Assembly (NCBI GenBank): GCA_023439605.1
Contig: JAEXNS010000034.1
Location: 1 to 8,336, forward strand
Length of the DNA: 8,336 bases
Direction: 5' to 3'
Origin: Bacillota bacterium
GTDB lineage: Bacteria > Bacillota > Clostridia > Oscillospirales > Ruminococcaceae
In this document: positions 1 through 7,611 of the stretch, in pieces
Numbering within the stretch: position 1 is the first letter of the stretch
Layout: the number at the start of each line of letters is the position of its first letter
The notes under the pieces: generated by a model
The model's input: only the letters and a program-made list of their open reading frames with translations
Databases searched by the model: none
What the model was told of the DNA's origin: nothing
Position numbers and translations under genes: made by a program

Positions 1-38
1 TAAAACTTTAATTTTCTTCTTAAATTGACAACATGAAG

Positions 39-2006
39 TTATTGATTAAAGTAAGCATCTAAAATTTTTCTAACTAGAAATTTCGAATATTCGCCACCCT
101 CAATAATTGCAGAAAATGCTATTTGTGGATTATCTGCTGGTGCGTAACCAATTACGACAGAATCAACACCTCTGCTAGACTCAGGAGTTCCTGTTTTTAT
201 TGCTACATCATAACCCAAATTATTTAAAGAAAATTCTCCAGCAGGTGTATTTTTTGAGGCTGCAATCATACCTTGATTTATACTTTCATATACATAATCG
301 TAATTTATGGGGAAGCTTTCAAGTACAGTTGGTTGTGTTTTTATAATTTCTTCTCCTAAGTAACTATTTATACTATCAACTAAAAATGGTTTATATCTAG
401 TCCCTTTATTTGCAATTGTAGATGCAACCATTGCAAGCTGTAGAGGTGTTACACCAACTTCTGATTGTCCTATAGCTGCCTGTAATAACTGTCCAGAAGT
501 CCATGGAATTTCAAATTTTTCAAAAGTTTCGGGATTTGCTATATATCCTGCCGAATCTCCAATTTCTATTCCTGTTTTTTTGCCTAGGCCATACATAGAA
601 GCATATTCAGATAGTTTATTTATACCTAAAAGCTGAGATAATTCATAAAAAAATATGTTACAAGATACTTCTATAGCTTTAGAAACAGATATATTACCAT
701 GATAACCAGTACAACCTACAGTTATATCTAAATAATGATACGTTTGGCCACAAAAGAATGTGGAACTAGGTGTTATAGCACCTTCGTTTAATCCGGCGGT
801 TGCTGTTATAGTTTTGAAAGTAGAGCCAGGTCTATAAACGCCATCTGTAGCACGGTTTATAAGAGGTTGATTAGGTCTTTCTAATATTTCAGAATAATTT
901 GAAACATAGTCGGTCATATTATATGTTGGTGCAGTTGCCATAGCTAAAATTGCACCAGTTTTCACGTCTGTAACAACAATAGCACCTGAAGTTACATTTT
1001 TAAGTTGTGGTTTATCACCAGGGTTTTCTTTTAGATATACAATGAAATTTTCAAGTATTCCTTGTATTTTTCTTTGAAATTCGCTATCTACAGTCAACTT
1101 TATTGTATTTCCAGGAATAGCAGGTTCGGTTATTTCAGTTTCCAATACTTCTGAATTTTGAAAAGTTATTTTTTTTGTTCCGTTTTTTCCTCTTAAATAA
1201 TTTTCCATCGCCTTTTCAATTCCACTTTTTCCTACTATGTCATTTAGTAAATATCCACGAGACTTTAACTCTTCATATTCTTCTGCATATATAGGACCAA
1301 CAGTACCAATAGAATGTGGAATGACATCAACTATAGAGTAGTGCCTTATAGCATCTTCTGCTACATTTACACCAGGTAAATACAAACCAAGTTCCTTTAT
1401 TTTGGTAACCACCTCTATATTTATATCTTGACATAATAAAAAAGAATTGTCTACAGAAAAATCTCTATTTAACATTTCGTATCTAATTCCTGCAATTATT
1501 CTTTGTTCTTCTTTTGTATATTTATCAGATATTTTGTAATCGTAAATAAGTTTATCAATGCAATTTTCAGCAGTTGCATATATGTTTACACCTATTTTTG
1601 ATTTTAATTTTGATACCTCGTCATCTTTGTTTTTTAAAAATTTATAGGGTTCTTTTTGAGATATTGGTAAAGACTCAATCCACTTAAAATCATGATCTTT
1701 TAAAATTTTTATCGTTTCAATTATTACTTGATTTGCTTTTTCGTTGTTGTTTGGGAAATATGCTTTTTCAATAATCAGATTAAACCCTAGTTTATTTTCG
1801 ACAATAGGACGATTTTTATTATCAACAATTTCTCCTCGAGTAGAGTGAATTGTTTGAAAAGCATCATATGTGTAAGTTTGTTTTTCTAAATTTTTCTCAC
1901 CATCTACAATTTGAATTTTCATTAATTGATAGCTGGCAAAAGTCATTGAAGCAATAACGCCACTTATTATGATAAAAGTTCTTAATTTATCTGAAAAAAC
2001 ACGCAT
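39..2006 (-). CDS. mrdA: Penicillin-binding protein 2 (class B, elongation transpeptidase)
   Basis: This is a 655-residue class B penicillin-binding protein. The family cross-links lateral-wall peptidoglycan in the elongasome, working with RodA and MreBCD. One membrane anchor lies at about residues 10-30, with the rest outside the cell. A dimerisation/pedestal domain (about 50-300) includes the STRGEIVDNKNRPI segment near 55-68. The transpeptidase domain (about 335-650) has all three catalytic motifs: STFK at 395-398 (nucleophile Ser395), SCN at 448-450 and KTGT at 604-607. No truncation is visible. The ATG at 2004-2006 follows an AAAGG ribosome binding site, and mreD ends 27 bases upstream, so it is the last gene seen in the mre operon. 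The alternative is a division PBP (FtsI/SpoVD type); the mreBCD context and the lack of C-terminal PASTA repeats favour PBP2. Confidence 0.93.
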   Translation of the reverse strand: MRVFSDKLRTFIIISGVIASMTFASYQLMKIQIVDGEKNLEKQTYTYDAFQTIHSTRGEIVDNKNRPIVENKLGFNLIIEKAYFPNNNEKANQVIIETIKILKDHDFKWIESLPISQKEPYKFLKNKDDEVSKLKSKIGVNIYATAENCIDKLIYDYKISDKYTKEEQRIIAGIRYEMLNRDFSVDNSFLLCQDINIEVVTKIKELGLYLPGVNVAEDAIRHYSIVDVIPHSIGTVGPIYAEEYEELKSRGYLLNDIVGKSGIEKAMENYLRGKNGTKKITFQNSEVLETEITEPAIPGNTIKLTVDSEFQRKIQGILENFIVYLKENPGDKPQLKNVTSGAIVVTDVKTGAILAMATAPTYNMTDYVSNYSEILERPNQPLINRATDGVYRPGSTFKTITATAGLNEGAITPSSTFFCGQTYHYLDITVGCTGYHGNISVSKAIEVSCNIFFYELSQLLGINKLSEYASMYGLGKKTGIEIGDSAGYIANPETFEKFEIPWTSGQLLQAAIGQSEVGVTPLQLAMVASTIANKGTRYKPFLVDSINSYLGEEIIKTQPTVLESFPINYDYVYESINQGMIAASKNTPAGEFSLNNLGYDVAIKTGTPESSRGVDSVVIGYAPADNPQIAFSAIIEGGEYSKFLVRKILDAYFNQ

Positions 2007-2033
2007 AAAATTAACCTTTCAAATATGTCATTT

Positions 2034-2594
2034 TTAATCATTTATTATTGTATCATTTTCTTCTAAAATGTAAACTTTTTTTATAGTCAGAAGTTTTCTT
2101 ATTTTGTTTATGATAGGATATATGAAAATAGAAAATATAATTGTTAATAAAAAAGATGGTAATAAAAATTGATTAAGTATAAAATTAATATTTTCATAAT
2201 TCCAAATATTATAGTAAAATATATAATCAACAATTATATATATAAATGTTAAAAAAGCATTTATAATAATAAAATTAAAGAAATTTTGTCTTAAAAAATG
2301 TGTAAATATTAAGGAAGTAAAAAGACAAATACATATAAAAATAATTGAACTGAATCCCAACAATTTACCGAAAGAAATATCTGCCAATATTCCTGAAAAC
2401 ACACCGAGAAATGCAGAAATAAGTTCTTTTTCCTTCATTGAAATAGAAATAATAAGTGGAATAAAGATTAAAGGTTTTAGAAAAGTACCTGTTGTTGAGA
2501 ATAAAAAAGAAAACAACAACATTATTACAAAAACTATCCATCTTATAAGAGCATATTTACGTTTTTGTTTTGATGAATGTAACTTAATTTTCAT
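2034..2594 (-). CDS. mreD: Rod shape-determining protein MreD
   Basis: This is a 186-residue, very hydrophobic protein with about five or six membrane segments (roughly 18-36, 40-52, 58-76, 80-100, 106-128 and 142-163). It has a basic N-terminus and a short charged tail. Size, topology and position between mreC and the PBP2 gene identify it as MreD, the integral membrane partner of MreC in the elongasome. The family diverges fast, so the call rests more on context and topology than on motifs. The LGVFSGILADISFG segment at 63-76 does fit the family's usual G-x-x-x-D pattern. The ATG at 2592-2594 lies inside the end of mreC, an 11-base overlap suggesting translational coupling. A weak GGAAAG lies upstream within mreC. 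Confidence 0.88.
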   Translation of the reverse strand: MKIKLHSSKQKRKYALIRWIVFVIMLLFSFLFSTTGTFLKPLIFIPLIISISMKEKELISAFLGVFSGILADISFGKLLGFSSIIFICICLFTSLIFTHFLRQNFFNFIIINAFLTFIYIIVDYIFYYNIWNYENINFILNQFLLPSFLLTIIFSIFIYPIINKIRKLLTIKKVYILEENDTIIND

Positions 2595-3441
2595 AGCTTA
2601 AATTCTTTCCGCTAAAATCAGTTATAACTATTACACTGGTTAGCTTGTCGATGTCTACAAAGGGTTCTATTATGACATATGAAGAAAGTGCTGTTTCAGA
2701 AATACCAATTTCCTTTACTTTTCCAACCAAATATGCTTCTGGAAATCTTCCACTATTTCCAGAGGTTATAATTGTATCACCAATTTCTACAGTATTGTTT
2801 TTGTCTATGTATTTCATTTTGCAAAGTCCATCTGAGGTATACTTTGAGTCGCCCTCAATTATACCTGTAAAATCACTGGGTACACTTAATGCACCTATGG
2901 AGATTTCAGGGGATAATATGGTTCTTACAGTAGAATAATCATCTGCAAGCTCAATGATTATTCCCACTAAACCTTGTGAAGTAACTACAGGATCATAAAG
3001 ATTTATTCCATCTTTTTTTCCACGATCTAAAATAAAGGATTTATATGGGTCATTGGCAATTCTTCCGATTATATTACAAGGTGGCGATAACTCAAAACTT
3101 TCATTTTCTTCTTTTATATTAATAAATTTCTTTAACTCACTTAATTCTTTTTTTGATTTTTCATAGTCTACTAAATCTTTATGTAAGTTACTAATTTCCT
3201 TTTTTAGAGTTTCATTTTCTTCATAGTATTTTTCATAATTTTTAAATATATCAATCTTTTTTGTAATTGAAGTTGATATATTTTCAGTAACTTTTCGTAT
3301 AGGATTAAAAGTAGAACTTATAGTACTTGAAATTTTAGTAGAATATCCACTTTTAGAAATGGAATAAAGCATTATACCAAAAAGGAAGCCTATAATACAA
3401 AGTATAATTTTAAATTTAATACTTTTAAAAAATTCGCCCAT
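2584..3441 (-). CDS. mreC: Rod shape-determining protein MreC
   Basis: This is a 285-residue bitopic membrane protein. A short cytoplasmic N-terminus leads into one membrane helix (about 11-29). An external coiled coil follows (about 65-112, rich in E, K and L), then the MreC beta-domain (about 120-275). Family hallmarks are the GRIANDPYKSFILDRG segment at 126-141, VVTSQGLVG at 152-160 and the ITSGNSGRFPEAYLVGKV region at 225-242. MreC scaffolds the elongasome and activates PBP2 from the outer side of the membrane. It is of normal length for the family. The ATG is preceded by a strong GGAGG site, and mreB ends 35 bases upstream. Its 3' end overlaps mreD by 11 bases. Confidence 0.95.
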   Translation of the reverse strand: MGEFFKSIKFKIILCIIGFLFGIMLYSISKSGYSTKISSTISSTFNPIRKVTENISTSITKKIDIFKNYEKYYEENETLKKEISNLHKDLVDYEKSKKELSELKKFINIKEENESFELSPPCNIIGRIANDPYKSFILDRGKKDGINLYDPVVTSQGLVGIIIELADDYSTVRTILSPEISIGALSVPSDFTGIIEGDSKYTSDGLCKMKYIDKNNTVEIGDTIITSGNSGRFPEAYLVGKVKEIGISETALSSYVIIEPFVDIDKLTSVIVITDFSGKNLSYEN

Positions 3442-3476
3442 TTATAACCTCCGTTTTTATTAGATATGAATTATAT

Positions 3477-4496
3477 CTAAAAATATCTTGCTTCATCTTC
3501 GCTGACTGTATCACTATAGATTTTGAAGTTCTCCATTACTTGTCCAGTTCCAACCGCTAAACAATCAATAGGAAATTCTGCTATATAAACTGGAATACCT
3601 GTTTCATGATTAATAAGCGTATCCAATCCTTTGAGTAAAGCAGTTCCACCACAAAGAGTAATGCCATGTTCCATTATGTCGGCAGAAAGTTCGGGAGGTG
3701 TTTTTTCTAGTGTTACTTTTATGGCTTCAATAATTTTAGATAAAGGTTCTAAAAGTGCCTCACGTACTTCGGAAGTAGTAAAATTAATATTTTCAGGAAG
3801 TCCATTTAACAAATTCCTACCTTTAACTTCCATAGTTTCTTCAGCATCTGATGGGTATGCAGAACCTATCTTTAACTTTATTTCTTCAGCAGTTCTTTCA
3901 CCTATAAGCAAATTATACTGTCTTTTTGCATAGTTTATTATTGATGTATCTAATTCATCACCAGCAACTCTTATTGAGCGAGAGGTTACTATTCCACTCA
4001 TGGATATAACAGCTACCTCGCTAGTGCCACCACCAATGTCAACTATCATATTACCTATGGGTTCAGACACAGGAAGCCCAGCACCTATAGCAGCTGCCAT
4101 AGGTCCTTCGATAACAAAAACCTTTTTTGCACCAGCATTTTCAGCGGCTTCTCTTACTGCACGTCTTTCTACTGGAGTTATTCCAGAAGGAATGCATATA
4201 AGAACTTTTGCCTTTTTAAAGAAGCTATTTCTAAGTGCTTTACTGATAAATTCTGAAAGCATTATGGTAGTTATGTTAAAATCAGCAATTACTCCACCTT
4301 TTAGAGGTTTTACAGCAATTATTGAGCCAGGAGTTTTACCGATTATTTCTTTTGCCTCAATTCCAACATAGCTGGCTGTATCATCACGTGTATTTACAGC
4401 TACCACAGACGGTTCACGGATGATTATACCCTTATTTTTCATATAAACAAGGGTGTTTGCAGTACCTAAATCTATTCCAATGTATTTTGTGAACAT
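3477..4496 (-). CDS. mreB: Rod shape-determining actin homologue MreB
   Basis: This is a 339-residue bacterial actin that polymerises under the membrane and orients lateral-wall synthesis. The actin/Hsp70 ATPase motifs are all present: phosphate-1 GIDLGTANTLVY at 7-18, connect-1 around 131-140 (GPMAAAIGAG), phosphate-2 IVDIGGGTSEVAV at 151-163 and the adenosine motif ITLCGGTALLKG at 279-290. The hydrophobic N-terminus (MFTKYIG) suits membrane contact. Length is typical for MreB/Mbl. Mbl or MreBH paralogues cannot be excluded from one sequence, but the mreC-mreD neighbours favour MreB. The ATG at 4494-4496 follows an AGAGGAG ribosome binding site. The DUF4321 gene ends 36 bases upstream and is probably on the same transcript. 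Confidence 0.96.
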   Translation of the reverse strand: MFTKYIGIDLGTANTLVYMKNKGIIIREPSVVAVNTRDDTASYVGIEAKEIIGKTPGSIIAVKPLKGGVIADFNITTIMLSEFISKALRNSFFKKAKVLICIPSGITPVERRAVREAAENAGAKKVFVIEGPMAAAIGAGLPVSEPIGNMIVDIGGGTSEVAVISMSGIVTSRSIRVAGDELDTSIINYAKRQYNLLIGERTAEEIKLKIGSAYPSDAEETMEVKGRNLLNGLPENINFTTSEVREALLEPLSKIIEAIKVTLEKTPPELSADIMEHGITLCGGTALLKGLDTLINHETGIPVYIAEFPIDCLAVGTGQVMENFKIYSDTVSEDEARYF

Positions 4497-4532
4497 GAAT
4501 ATCTCCTCTTTTATTAAGATTTGTGTGAATTT

Positions 4533-4796
4533 TTATTCCATATATCTTGAAATAATTACAAAAAAAACTATAGCAGTTAATAAAGAAATAACTTGTGCAA
4601 CACTTATATTTATAGATAAACCAAAAGTAAGTTTAATTATAGCTAAATTTAGAACTAAAGGAGTATCATTTCCTATACCCATATTCATAGAATATGCCAA
4701 TAAAGAATTATCAGTAGTAGCGCCTATATATCCGCCTATGATTAATGAACCTATAATTAGTGCAATAAAAACAAAACCTTTTCTTGAAAATTTCAT
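4533..4796 (-). CDS. DUF4321 family small membrane protein
   Basis: This is an 87-residue protein with two clear membrane segments: about 8-28, containing the glycine-rich run LIIGSLIIGGYIGA, and about 64-84. A polar loop between them includes the LNLAIIKLTFGLSINISVAQVI stretch (49-70). Sequence and size match the DUF4321 family of Clostridia, which has no established biochemical role and is often found beside cell-shape genes. The ATG at 4794-4796 is preceded at 10 bases by AAGGAG (4807-4812). Only 36 bases separate it from mreB, so it is probably the first gene of the mre operon. That suggests, without proving, a link to envelope growth. Confidence 0.8.
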   Translation of the reverse strand: MKFSRKGFVFIALIIGSLIIGGYIGATTDNSLLAYSMNMGIGNDTPLVLNLAIIKLTFGLSINISVAQVISLLTAIVFFVIISRYME

Positions 4797-4806
4797 AATG
4801 TAAAGT

Positions 4807-4812
4807 CTCCTT
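4807..4812 (-). promoter_or_regulatory. Ribosome binding site of the DUF4321 gene
   Basis: The minus strand reads AAGGAG here, 10 bases from the ATG at 4794-4796. It is the best Shine-Dalgarno match in the 212-base gap, and it fixes the start of the first gene of the mre operon. Confidence 0.75.
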
Positions 4813-4859
4813 TTTAAGATTTAACATCATATATGTCAAAATAATAATTTATAATGTAT

Positions 4860-4989
4860 GTGTTACTATTAGGCTACCAAGGGTAAATTTACAATTTTGT
4901 AGGAGATTCCACTCTGTTTATGTGACCGAGTCTCGGTCACCATGGACTGGACCTTAGGGAAAATATCTCTGCTGGATAAATAGTAACAC
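4860..4989 (-). repeat. Structured intergenic element, copy A (terminally paired, ~130 bases)
   Basis: This element fills most of the 212-base gap between the U32 gene and DUF4321. It is bounded by a perfect 11-base terminal inverted repeat, GTGTTACTATT (4860-4870) and AATAGTAACAC (4979-4989). Inside are the 19-base palindrome at 4922-4940 and the palindrome GTAAATTTAC (4883-4892). Read on the minus strand it is homologous to copy B on the plus strand (8108-8255). Shared blocks are TTACTATT; a 25-base block (4947-4971 against 8140-8164, 20 of 25 identical); GGTGAYCG (4934-4941 against 8165-8172); and a 16-base block (4885-4900 against 8208-8223, 15 of 16 identical). The strand given is only orientation relative to copy B. 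It could be an ERIC- or MITE-like repeat or a structured RNA. No target duplication is obvious and I recognise no named family. Confidence 0.75.
4922..4940. other. Near loop-less perfect palindrome inside copy A
   Basis: The bases GTGACCGAG and CTCGGTCAC are perfect inverted repeats around a single central base (4931). As RNA they would form a stem of 7 base pairs with a 5-base loop. It is strikingly GC-rich for this AT-rich region. The corresponding place in copy B also holds a hairpin (8168-8184). A T-run does not follow on either strand, so it is not a standard intrinsic terminator. Confidence 0.8.
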
Positions 4990-5008
4990 TTATTTTAAGA
5001 AAATTATA

Positions 5009-7042
5009 TCATAGTATTCCACGATAATAAAGTCCTTTTGTTGTATTTTTTTGAGAATTATATCGATTCTTATAATCTTCTACCACTTTATAGACGGTTT
5101 CACTGCATTCTAAATTAAAATCAAGCCTTATGAAAGAAATGTTTTTAAAATCATTTAATTTATCGGGGATATATAAAACGTCCGAATTTAATATTTCTAT
5201 GTATTTTTTTTCATGACATACAACTTGAAAACTTCTATTTGTTCTATCGTAAATACATTTTTGGCATTTTATACATCCAATTTCATTTTTGATAGGGCAG
5301 TTTTTAATTAACATAACAGGTAAATTCCCATATGATATTATCCCATATGGAATATTTGATTTTAAATTTGAAATCTGAACAGCTTTTTGCTCAAAAGATA
5401 CTGTACAGTCTATAAAGTTATGATTTGATAAAAAGCTTAAACTAGCAGAGTTGGCTATATTTAAAGAAAAATCACCATAAAGTTTAAATCCGATTTTTTG
5501 AGCAGTGTAAATATAAGCTATGTTGTTGCATAGTATATTTTGAAATCCTTTTTTATGAAGTTGATTTAAACCTTCTTCTATAAACTTTTCATTATAAATA
5601 AATCTCGGTGGTTCAATAATTACTTTTTCTAAATCTATATTTAAATTAGATTTCAGCAAATATTCCATTGAGAATATTATTTTTTCAACTGAACTTAAAT
5701 CAATTCTATTTAATTGCTCTTTATTTTGTACCTTTAATCTAAGATTATATTCTGATTTTTTTTGATTAATTTTTGGTATGAGTTTATTTGTATTAATCGA
5801 ATATTGAGGAGTGGAATTTTTTATTCTCTCTTCGTTTAACATAGAAACAGCATCACGCCGTAATTTATTGATAGATGAAGAGGGAATAGATAGACCATCC
5901 TCTATTTTGTACGTCAAGCTTTTAAAATAGTAAATAGTATCGCCTAATTTTTCTAACTGTTTTTGTATAAAAATATGGTCAATTGCCTTATTTTGTGCAA
6001 CTTCTGGTAAATCGCCATAAACTAGAATATGATTGTTTTTATCATCAAATGCACGCAATTCAATAGGTTTGTTTTTTTGAATTACTATATTAAATTCGAT
6101 AGGACTAACTTTAGCTTCTTTATTATAATAATTTTTTATTGAATTTAAGACAGAGGTTGAAGCAACGACATCATCTTTATTTCTTGTTCCAAACATATTA
6201 TTTAAATTGTTATTAAAATAACCATCTGTAAATCCGCTTCTTGAAAAAACATTGCTAAGCGTAGTTAAATCATATAAATCACCGTTTAAAGCAGATTTAT
6301 ATGATTTTACAGTTGAAGCTACATATTCAGGTCTTTTCATACGACCCTCTATTTTTAAAGAAGATATGTTCAATTTTTTTATGTCTTCTATATGATTTAT
6401 TAAGGATAAATCTTTTAGTGATAAAGCATAAAAGTCTTTGTTTTTTTGAGCTGAAAAAGGTAATCTACAAGTGCCGGCACATAAACCACGGTTTGCACTT
6501 CTAGAACCAATAAGAGAAGAAAAATAACATTGACCAGATACAGACATACATAAAGCACCATGTGCAAAAATTTCTGTCTTAATTCCGAGATTTGAAATTT
6601 CTTTGATAGTTGTTTTATCCAATTCTCTTGATAAAACTATTCGGGATAATCCTATTTTTTTTGCAAATTTTGCACCATTTATTGAGTGAATAGTCACTTG
6701 TGTTGAAGCATGTATAGGCATAGATGGTATAGTATCTTTTATAATACAAACTGCACCTAAGTCCTGAACAATTAGAGCGTCTACACCAAATTTTGCGTAT
6801 TCTGAAATGGTGGATTTAAACAACTCAAGTTGATTATCTAAAAGCATTGTATTTACTGCAATATATATTTTTGAACCATATAAATGACATAAATCTACTG
6901 CTAATTTTATTTCATCATTTGAAAAATTTTGAGCATTTTGTCTTGCAGAAAAATCTTTTCCACCTATATAAACGGCATCTGCACCGCAACGCAAAGCAGC
7001 TTGTAGTGCTTCCATACTACCAGCTGGAGCAAGTATTTCCAT
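5009..7042 (-). CDS. U32 family protein with DUF3656 domain, RlhA-like RNA hydroxylase
   Basis: This 677-residue protein has a U32 domain at about 1-290, starting MEILAPAGSMEAL. The U32 signature EIFAHGALCMSVSGQC lies at 157-172. Four cysteines, Cys165, Cys172, Cys188 and Cys192, match the iron-sulfur ligands of this family. A DUF3656-type region follows (about 300-410), then a C-terminal region with a second cysteine set (582, 590, 593, 596, 609). Family members such as RlhA (23S rRNA C2501 hydroxylation) and TrhP (tRNA U34 hydroxylation) modify RNA. Length and the DUF3656 domain resemble RlhA, but which RNA is the target is inference. Older annotations say peptidase or collagenase. The ATG at 7040-7042 is 3 bases after zapA, with AAAGGA inside the zapA end, so the two are almost certainly co-transcribed. 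Confidence 0.88.
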   Translation of the reverse strand: MEILAPAGSMEALQAALRCGADAVYIGGKDFSARQNAQNFSNDEIKLAVDLCHLYGSKIYIAVNTMLLDNQLELFKSTISEYAKFGVDALIVQDLGAVCIIKDTIPSMPIHASTQVTIHSINGAKFAKKIGLSRIVLSRELDKTTIKEISNLGIKTEIFAHGALCMSVSGQCYFSSLIGSRSANRGLCAGTCRLPFSAQKNKDFYALSLKDLSLINHIEDIKKLNISSLKIEGRMKRPEYVASTVKSYKSALNGDLYDLTTLSNVFSRSGFTDGYFNNNLNNMFGTRNKDDVVASTSVLNSIKNYYNKEAKVSPIEFNIVIQKNKPIELRAFDDKNNHILVYGDLPEVAQNKAIDHIFIQKQLEKLGDTIYYFKSLTYKIEDGLSIPSSSINKLRRDAVSMLNEERIKNSTPQYSINTNKLIPKINQKKSEYNLRLKVQNKEQLNRIDLSSVEKIIFSMEYLLKSNLNIDLEKVIIEPPRFIYNEKFIEEGLNQLHKKGFQNILCNNIAYIYTAQKIGFKLYGDFSLNIANSASLSFLSNHNFIDCTVSFEQKAVQISNLKSNIPYGIISYGNLPVMLIKNCPIKNEIGCIKCQKCIYDRTNRSFQVVCHEKKYIEILNSDVLYIPDKLNDFKNISFIRLDFNLECSETVYKVVEDYKNRYNSQKNTTKGLYYRGIL

Positions 7043-7045
7043 GTG

Positions 7046-7408
7046 TTATATACTATCCTTTAATTTTTTGAATTTTAAGTTATCTTCTAACTTTTTGACT
7101 GTATCTTTTAGTTTTTCTATTTCTCGTAAAGCAGCATCTTTTTCAAGGCGAGCACGACCTGCTTCATCAACATATTCTTTGACCTGTGTTCTTAGGTTAT
7201 CCATATCTTCCTTTTGTTTTATTAACTCATCCATTGTAGATAGTGAAATCATAACAGCAGCCGAATGAACAGAAATGTTTGTATTTCTGTTTACAATTTC
7301 ACCTATACTTTTTTCCAATTTTCTTGCCAATCCGTAAACATATGTGGGCTCATCATTAGTTTGTAAAGTATATTCTTTACCGCAAATAATAACTTTAACT
7401 TTGTTCAT
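7046..7408 (-). CDS. zapA: Cell division protein ZapA
   Basis: This protein of about 120 residues binds and bundles FtsZ filaments at the division ring. The N-terminal ZapA head (about 2-50) contains KVKVIICGKEYTLQT and the YVYGLARKLEKSIGEI segment. An alpha-helical section follows, then a charged coiled coil (about 60-117) that would mediate tetramers. It is longer than the roughly 85-residue Bacillus form because of the extended coil. Two starts are possible: GTG at 7409-7411 and ATG at 7406-7408. I prefer the ATG because AAAGGAAA (about 7415-7422) sits about 8 bases from it but only about 5 from the GTG. The choice changes the protein by one residue. The U32 gene follows after 3 bases. Confidence 0.92.
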   Translation of the reverse strand: MNKVKVIICGKEYTLQTNDEPTYVYGLARKLEKSIGEIVNRNTNISVHSAAVMISLSTMDELIKQKEDMDNLRTQVKEYVDEAGRARLEKDAALREIEKLKDTVKKLEDNLKFKKLKDSI

Positions 7409-7416
7409 CACTAATT

Positions 7417-7422
7417 TCCTTT
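7417..7422 (-). promoter_or_regulatory. Ribosome binding site of zapA
   Basis: The minus strand reads AAAGGA here. Spacing of about 8 bases to the ATG at 7406-7408 decides between that start and the GTG immediately upstream. Confidence 0.7.
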
Positions 7423-7442
7423 CGAATAATTATATATTTGTG

Positions 7443-7467
7443 CTATACAACAAAAATAAATGTATAG
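7443..7467. other. Inverted repeat in the zapA leader
   Basis: CTATACA (7443-7449) and TGTATAG (7461-7467) are perfect 7-base inverted repeats with an 11-base AT-rich spacer, about 20 bases upstream of the zapA ribosome binding site. They could form an RNA hairpin in the leader or be an operator half-site pair. Function is unknown, and a short AT-rich repeat like this can arise by chance. Confidence 0.4.
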
Positions 7468-7487
7468 AATAGAGATTTTTTATTTAT

Positions 7488-7503
7488 AACAACTAGGGTT
7501 GTT
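7488..7503. other. Small hairpin in the zapA leader
   Basis: AACAAC (7488-7493) and GTTGTT (7498-7503) pair around the 4-base loop TAGG. On the minus strand it lies between the candidate promoter and the zapA start. The following sequence is A-rich rather than T-rich, so it does not look like a terminator. Confidence 0.4.
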
Positions 7504-7531
7504 GTAATGTGCTAAAAAGTCTACACTAATC

Positions 7532-7560
7532 ATTATAATATATTTTTTGAAAATTGCATA
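7532..7560 (-). promoter_or_regulatory. Candidate promoter for zapA and the U32 gene
   Basis: The minus strand has a consensus TATAAT at 7532-7537. At 17-base spacing upstream lies TATGCA (7555-7560), only a 3-of-6 match to the -35 consensus. It lies just downstream of the terminator hairpin of the previous gene, a sensible place for a new transcription unit. Transcription from it would give a leader of about 115 bases before zapA. TATAAT by itself is common in AT-rich DNA. Confidence 0.4.
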
Positions 7561-7611
7561 GTCCTAAATGAAATTTTTTTGTAATATTTTAAAAATATTT
7601 TTATTGTGAAA

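Noticed and set aside
1..38. Start of another gene after the PBP2 stop codon
   Set aside because: Only 38 bases remain. The one ATG on the minus strand (33-35) reaches a stop codon after three more codons, and no terminator hairpin is visible.
2645..2938. Plus-strand open frame of 97 codons opposite mreC
   Set aside because: It is the complement of the conserved MreC beta-domain and has no family resemblance of its own. The same applies to the plus-strand frames opposite mreB, the U32 gene, zapA, DUF4321 and the DUF5684-like gene.
4834..4839. Consensus TTGACA on the minus strand upstream of DUF4321
   Set aside because: A -10 at 16-18 bases would be TTAAAA, TAAAAA or AAAAAG and would put the start of transcription at the ribosome binding site. 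It is not usable as a promoter for this gene.
4860..4989. T-box leader, suggested by AGTGGAATCTCC on the minus strand
   Set aside because: The T-box proper, with its conserved UGGNACC context, the Stem I features and a following terminator are absent, and the downstream genes are not aminoacyl-tRNA synthetase or amino acid genes.
4860..4989. Integron attC site, suggested by the GTTA-containing inverted ends
   Set aside because: The ends do not fit the GTTRRRY/RYYYAAC core, there is no integrase, and no cassette-like gene array is present.
4860..4989. 6S RNA or signal recognition particle RNA
   Set aside because: The closed-stem shape and length prompted the idea, as did the 6S gene near zapA in enterobacteria. 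I could not find the SRP GGAA-containing domain or the large symmetrical bubble of 6S RNA, and a second diverged copy in the same window is unlike either.
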